Shown: piece after piece, positions 60,229 through 64,000 of the stretch
How positions within the stretch are numbered: position 1 is the first letter of the stretch
Layout of the letters: every line of letters starts with the position of its first letter
Assembly (NCBI RefSeq): GCF_041021895.1
Contig: NZ_CP157428.1
Span: forward strand, 2,852,001-2,916,000
Length of the DNA stretch: 64,000 nt
Source: Acinetobacter sp. XH1741
GTDB lineage: Bacteria > Pseudomonadota > Gammaproteobacteria > Pseudomonadales > Moraxellaceae
Reading direction: 5' to 3'
Notes under the pieces: model-generated
Seen by the model: only the letters and a program-made list of their open reading frames with translations
Told to the model about the DNA's origin: nothing
Databases searched by the model: none
Program-made: the position numbers and the translations under genes

Positions 60229-61410
60229 CTATAAAACACTTTCAACAAGCATCTGCTCTGCGCACTGTAGTGCATATTCCAAATCTTTTTGTAGATCGAA
60301 AACCGATTCTAGCCCAATATTCAAACGCACCAAATAGCCATCTTTAGGTAGATCGGTATGAGTTCGATCAGCTTGTCCAACAGGTAGAATCAGACTTTCA
60401 AATCCACCCCAAGACAACCCAATATGAAATAATTTCAACGAATCAAAGAATTTTTGCACATAAGAAGGTTCAGACTCTTTTAAATAAAAAGCAAATACGC
60501 CAGATGAACCATCAAAATCTCTTAACCACAAATCATGATAAGGACTGGTTTCTAAGGCAGGATGAAGCACTTCCTTAATAGCTGGATGTGTTGCTAGAAA
60601 TTGCGCAATGATGAGAGCACTATTTTCATGTTGCTTTAACCTTACCGCTAAACTGCGCAAGCCACGTGAAGCCAAATAAATGTCGTCAGGGCTTGTCGTT
60701 TCACCAAACCAATGACCGGTTTTAGTGAGCTGTTCGTATGTTTCGGCATTTGCAGTTGCCACCCCCATTAATATGTCAGAATGGCCGCCAATGTATTTGG
60801 TTACGGACTGAATCGAAATATCAGCACCATGCTTTAATGGTTGAAAAAGTAATGGCGTTGCCCAAGAATTATCGACTAATACTTTTGCACCGTATTGATG
60901 GCTAATTGAAGAAATTGCTGCTACATCACTCAGTTCAAATGTCATTGAACCCGGCGACTCAATAAATACTACACTGGTATGATGATTAATTTTTTCAATT
61001 AAGGCTTCAAGGTTGGTAGAGTCAAAATATTCAACACTTACCCCCATTCTGACTAAGATATTGTCAGCAAAATTTCGGGTTGGGCCATAGATGTTATCGG
61101 CAATCAAAACATGACTATTTGCCTCAACACAAGCCATAAGTGAATGCGTACATGCCGATAACCCAGATGGAAACACCATACTACCCGCACCACCTTCAAG
61201 CGCATTGATTGCACTTTCAAAAGATTTAGCTGTTGCAGCACCGAAACGGCCGTAATGTCGATATACCCCACCATTTCGTTTAAATTCCTCCCATTCACTA
61301 AAGCTATTTACAACAATAGTCGAACCACGAAAAACAGGTGTGTTTACTAGACCATCAAAGCGCTCTGGTGTTCGCCCTAAATTAATGACATCTGTACTGA
61401 ATTGATTCAC
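60229..61410 (-). CDS. metC: Cystathionine beta-lyase (Cys/Met metabolism PLP enzyme)
   Basis: 393 residues. YGRFGAATAKSFESAINALEGG near the N-terminus (the Y/G/R segment of MetC-type enzymes), PSGLSACTHSLM, VDNSWATPLLFQPLKHGAD and the PLP Lys in SVTKYIGGHSDILMGV. C-terminal IGLSWGGFESLILPV fits beta-lyases. It releases homocysteine from cystathionine, or sulfide/thiol from related substrates. A small ATPase and an Lrp regulator gene lie upstream on the same strand. Confidence 0.87.
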   Translation of the reverse strand: MNQFSTDVINLGRTPERFDGLVNTPVFRGSTIVVNSFSEWEEFKRNGGVYRHYGRFGAATAKSFESAINALEGGAGSMVFPSGLSACTHSLMACVEANSHVLIADNIYGPTRNFADNILVRMGVSVEYFDSTNLEALIEKINHHTSVVFIESPGSMTFELSDVAAISSISHQYGAKVLVDNSWATPLLFQPLKHGADISIQSVTKYIGGHSDILMGVATANAETYEQLTKTGHWFGETTSPDDIYLASRGLRSLAVRLKQHENSALIIAQFLATHPAIKEVLHPALETSPYHDLWLRDFDGSSGVFAFYLKESEPSYVQKFFDSLKLFHIGLSWGGFESLILPVGQADRTHTDLPKDGYLVRLNIGLESVFDLQKDLEYALQCAEQMLVESVL

Positions 61411-61655
61411 TTTTATATTCCGAGAAACATATCAACTTTATTACCAATTGATAATAGTTAGATTTCACAGGATATAAATTTTAATCTTTTCTGTTTTTTA
61501 TATAAAAATTAGATTTTTATTTACTATTTACATTAAAAATTAGATTTTTAATCCGATATACATGTCTTAGCATGAACTATTTTTATAAAGCTCGTCATTG
61601 ATCAGCTTATTGTGTGGACTTGATCGTAAGTCGGATACTTCTTCCTCTATCGTTA

Positions 61656-62381
61656 TTATTCATCCATGATTTGCTGGATACGCTTTTGGTAATTATTTAA
61701 AAAATCATGCGTCACTCGAAAATGTTCCGTTTGCTCATACTGGATTTCACGGATCCCTGAGTCAGAAAAGTGATAAATTTTAGCATTAGGATAAGCCAGT
61801 AAAATTGGCGAGTGCGTTGCAATAATGAGTTGTGAGTGATTTTTGCATAATTCATGAATAGCCGACAAAGCTACAAATTGCATGCTAGGTGAAAGAGCCG
61901 CTTCAGGTTCATCTAATAAATAAAGCCCTTCACCTTGTAATTTATTGGTCAGCAACTTTAAAAAGCTTTCCCCATGTGAACAAGCATGGATATTGCCACC
62001 ATAACTTTTTACATAACCCACTTCATTCATATATGTGACGACATTGTAATAACTCTCGGCTCTTAAAAAATAATAGTCTTTAGGCTTTTTAAAGCTTTTA
62101 ATCATTCTTAAATATTGAAATAAACCTGATGAACTACTTGCTGAATTAAGTCGCACATTTAGAGTGCCGCCTTCTTCTGAAAAGCCAAGTGCCAAAGCGA
62201 TGGCTTCCATAATAGTCGACTTACCAGAACCATTTTCACCCACAAAAAAAGTGACATCTGGATGGAAAGTTAAGTGTTCAATATCATTAACGGCTGGTAT
62301 GGCAAAGGGATAAATTGACCAGTCGACCTGCATATTTGCTTTAATTTGTACCGAACGTAAATAAGGTTTTGCTTCTAGCAT
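61656..62381 (-). CDS. AAA/SMC-like ATPase (predicted ATP-binding protein)
   Basis: 241 residues, an ABC-type head without membrane domain. Walker A FFVGENGSGKSTIMEAIALALG, signature-like SHGESFLKLL, Walker B GLYLLDEPEAALSP, H-loop IIATHSPILLAYP. It resembles the stand-alone RecF/AAA_21-type ATPases often annotated as ABC ATP-binding. Role unknown. It is 45 bp downstream of the Lrp gene and may be co-transcribed. Confidence 0.82.
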   Translation of the reverse strand: MLEAKPYLRSVQIKANMQVDWSIYPFAIPAVNDIEHLTFHPDVTFFVGENGSGKSTIMEAIALALGFSEEGGTLNVRLNSASSSSGLFQYLRMIKSFKKPKDYYFLRAESYYNVVTYMNEVGYVKSYGGNIHACSHGESFLKLLTNKLQGEGLYLLDEPEAALSPSMQFVALSAIHELCKNHSQLIIATHSPILLAYPNAKIYHFSDSGIREIQYEQTEHFRVTHDFLNNYQKRIQQIMDE

Positions 62382-62426
62382 GTTTCGCCGGTCCTTAGTC
62401 TTTAATGGTATCGCCAGTTGCTTTTA

Positions 62427-62897
62427 TTAGAAAAAATTTAAAGGAAGTTCTGTCGTATATTTAATTTGCTCCATTGCAAAACTAGAGCTCACATCGGCCA
62501 ATCCATTAATTTCAATTAATTTTTTATAAACTTTATCGTATTCAGCAACATCAGATACGGCGACTTTAAGTAAATAATCTGTTTCACCTGCCATTCTATA
62601 AACTTCAATCACTTCATCTATGTTATAGATATGAGCGTGAAATTTCTGAATCCATTCAATATTGTGTTGTGCAGTTTTAATAAATACCATCACAATCACA
62701 TTAATGTTAAGTTTTTTACGGTCTAGCAAAGCAACTTTTGCACGAATAATACCTTCTTCTTCCATCTTATGTATTCTTCGCCAACAGGCCGTGTTACTTA
62801 ATCCCACTTTTTCAGCAATATCTCCTATTGCCAATGTGCAGTCCTTCTGTAGAAAATCTAATATTACGCGGTCATATTTATCTAAGTTTAACTTCAT
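62427..62897 (-). CDS. Lrp/AsnC-family regulator
   Basis: 156 residues. N-terminal HTH (LDKYDRVILDFLQKDCTLAIGDIAEKVGLSNTACWRRIHKMEEEGII) and C-terminal RAM domain (EVYRMAGETDYLLKVAVSDVAEYDKVY) with its amino-acid-binding loop. Likely senses an amino acid. Nearby metC suggests sulfur amino acids, but this is inference. Confidence 0.9.
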   Translation of the reverse strand: MKLNLDKYDRVILDFLQKDCTLAIGDIAEKVGLSNTACWRRIHKMEEEGIIRAKVALLDRKKLNINVIVMVFIKTAQHNIEWIQKFHAHIYNIDEVIEVYRMAGETDYLLKVAVSDVAEYDKVYKKLIEINGLADVSSSFAMEQIKYTTELPLNFF

Positions 62898-62994
62898 ACC
62901 TTCAAGCTTCTCTGCACTATTTATTTGAGATAAATCAATTCAACGAACAATATATTAGATTATTCTTATAATTTTTCTGTTAATTTGCTGTGCT

Positions 62995-63699
62995 CTATAA
63001 GCTTCCCCCACCATCAACATTTAAAACTTGACCCGTAATAAAACCTGCATGTTCTGATAGTAAAAAAGATACGGCATGTGCAACATCTTGTGGTGTGCCA
63101 ATCCGTCCTAGGGGAATACTTTCTAATATCGCTTTTTCAGCTTCACTTCCAACTGGTCTGGTTTTTCTAAAAAGTTCCGTTTCAATTGGCCCCGGTGCGA
63201 TACAGTTTACCGTTATTCCAAACTCAGCCAACTCAAGTGCCCAAGTTTTAGTACACCCGACCAATGCACTTTTTGCTGCCGAGTATGCTGTCCGTTGTTT
63301 TGCTCCATAAATTGCCCTACTGCCAATATTAACAATTCGTCCAAAGCGCTGTGCTTTTAGTTGAGCAACAAAATGCTGAGTTACTTGTATAGCAGCTCTT
63401 ACATTTAAGTTCCAAACTTCCTCTAAAGCAAGAAAGGAAATCTGCCCTAAAGGTTGAGGTAAGCTAATTCCTGAGTTATTTACGATTCCATGTATGACAT
63501 GAGATTGAGAAATTAAAGCTAAGGTTTCTTCAGTCTGTTCTATATTGGATAGATCACAACTAAAAAGCTGTCCGCGAAAGTCTATATTGTCAATGTTTCT
63601 GGCAATACCAATCACTTGATGCCCCTGCAAGGACAGTGCATCGCTAATAGCTTTTCCAATACCTTTTGTAGCGCCTGTAACTAAATAAGTGTTTTTCAT
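62995..63699 (-). CDS. SDR-family oxidoreductase (FabG-like)
   Basis: 234 residues. Cofactor motif TYLVTGATKGIGKAISDALS, NNSGIS (NAG position), catalytic GSRAIYGAKQRTAYSAAKSAL with Ser and YxxxK, and C-terminal AGFITGQVLNVDGGGSL. A complete classical SDR. It stands about 100 bp upstream of the Lrp gene on the same strand. Substrate unknown. Confidence 0.88.
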   Translation of the reverse strand: MKNTYLVTGATKGIGKAISDALSLQGHQVIGIARNIDNIDFRGQLFSCDLSNIEQTEETLALISQSHVIHGIVNNSGISLPQPLGQISFLALEEVWNLNVRAAIQVTQHFVAQLKAQRFGRIVNIGSRAIYGAKQRTAYSAAKSALVGCTKTWALELAEFGITVNCIAPGPIETELFRKTRPVGSEAEKAILESIPLGRIGTPQDVAHAVSFLLSEHAGFITGQVLNVDGGGSL

Positions 63700-64000
63700 A
63701 GCCTATCCTCGTTCGTCATAAAATAGTTTCTGATTTCTCTCTTGTTACGTACAAAAATAATAAAACGCTAACTCGAGTTTTTTATGACGATAAATGGATT
63801 TATATAGCTTCAGAAAATCTATAATCCATGTCCAAAAATGAACATCACTTTATTTTGATTTTCTTATTTGAAATGAAGAAGTGATTATATTTCTATAAGT
63901 TAAAAAATTGTTATAGTCATTTAGCCTCAACTCACCTTTTAAGCCTTTTCTATAAAGACAAGATTAAGTGACTAAATTTAAGTAAATACACTAAAAAGAG
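63700..64000. other. Right-edge intergenic sequence
   Basis: 301 bp, A+T rich, containing the promoter region of the SDR gene. No gene, repeat or clear hairpin seen before the window ends. Confidence 0.5.

Overview
The window is a stretch of Acinetobacter chromosome, most likely A. baumannii or a close relative. Evidence for this is the A+T-rich composition, a complete 1,180-bp ISAba1, a DcaP-type porin, and the general style of the genes and intergenic regions. No rRNA, tRNA or CRISPR array was seen.

Layout. (1) 1-2.4 kb: tail of an SGNH hydrolase, a DcaP-like porin and a methyltransferase. (2) 2.4-11.5 kb: the leucine/isovalerate catabolic (liu) operon, with a divergent TetR regulator and acyl-CoA ligase and a tandem operator-like pair between them. 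(3) 11.5-14.6 kb: an inserted segment made of ISAba1, the C-terminal stump of a helicase/restriction-type protein, and a ParA cassette with its small partner and inverted repeats. Its right edge cuts off the end of the next gene. (4) 14.6-19.2 kb: a guanidine-assimilation operon. Reading on the minus strand it has an NtrC-like palindrome, a sigma-54 promoter, a guanidine-I riboswitch, two carboxyguanidine deiminase subunits, and a guanidine carboxylase that has lost its C-terminal biotinyl domain. (5) 19.3-25.2 kb: accessory region with a TetR gene, a structured RNA, a type VI secretion PAAR/metalloprotease-like effector with a putative immunity protein, and a CLC-F-type channel/transporter. 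(6) 25.4-33 kb: a 5-oxoproline operon (NRAMP-like transporter, PxpA, DUF1445 protein, PxpB-PxpC fusion, biotin carboxylase/BCCP) and a LysR regulator. (7) 33-36.5 kb: an ECF sigma factor, a small zinc-finger anti-sigma candidate, DUF2063 and DUF692 (MNIO) proteins, a Cys-rich precursor peptide and a divergent DoxX protein. This is an Hvf/Gig-like metal-binding RiPP system. (8) 38.6-45.7 kb: two divergent operons, uncharacterised as far as I know, that share two identical 17-bp palindromes. One encodes paired EamA half-transporters, an esterase and a HAD phosphatase. The other encodes an MipA/OmpV protein, a class III aminotransferase, a FemAB/GNAT-like transferase and a ureohydrolase-fold protein. 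(9) 46-64 kb: a second TetR plus structured-RNA cassette paralogous to the one at 20 kb, a serine beta-lactamase-like hydrolase, small hypotheticals, a MerR/TipAS regulator with a 19-bp-spacer promoter, a haem-oxygenase-like diiron oxidase candidate, a cold-shock protein, a gene-free A+T-rich stretch of about 1.7 kb, a glutamine amidotransferase, cystathionine beta-lyase, an ATPase, an Lrp regulator and an SDR.

Most noteworthy: the two TetR-linked RNA elements (20.6 and 47.1 kb), whose helices are preserved by compensatory changes while their sequences and reading frames diverge; the divergent biosynthesis/export cluster at 38.6-45.7 kb with its twin palindromes; the ECF-controlled MNIO RiPP operon; and the sigma-54 plus riboswitch guanidine operon disabled by an inserted plasmid-like remnant.
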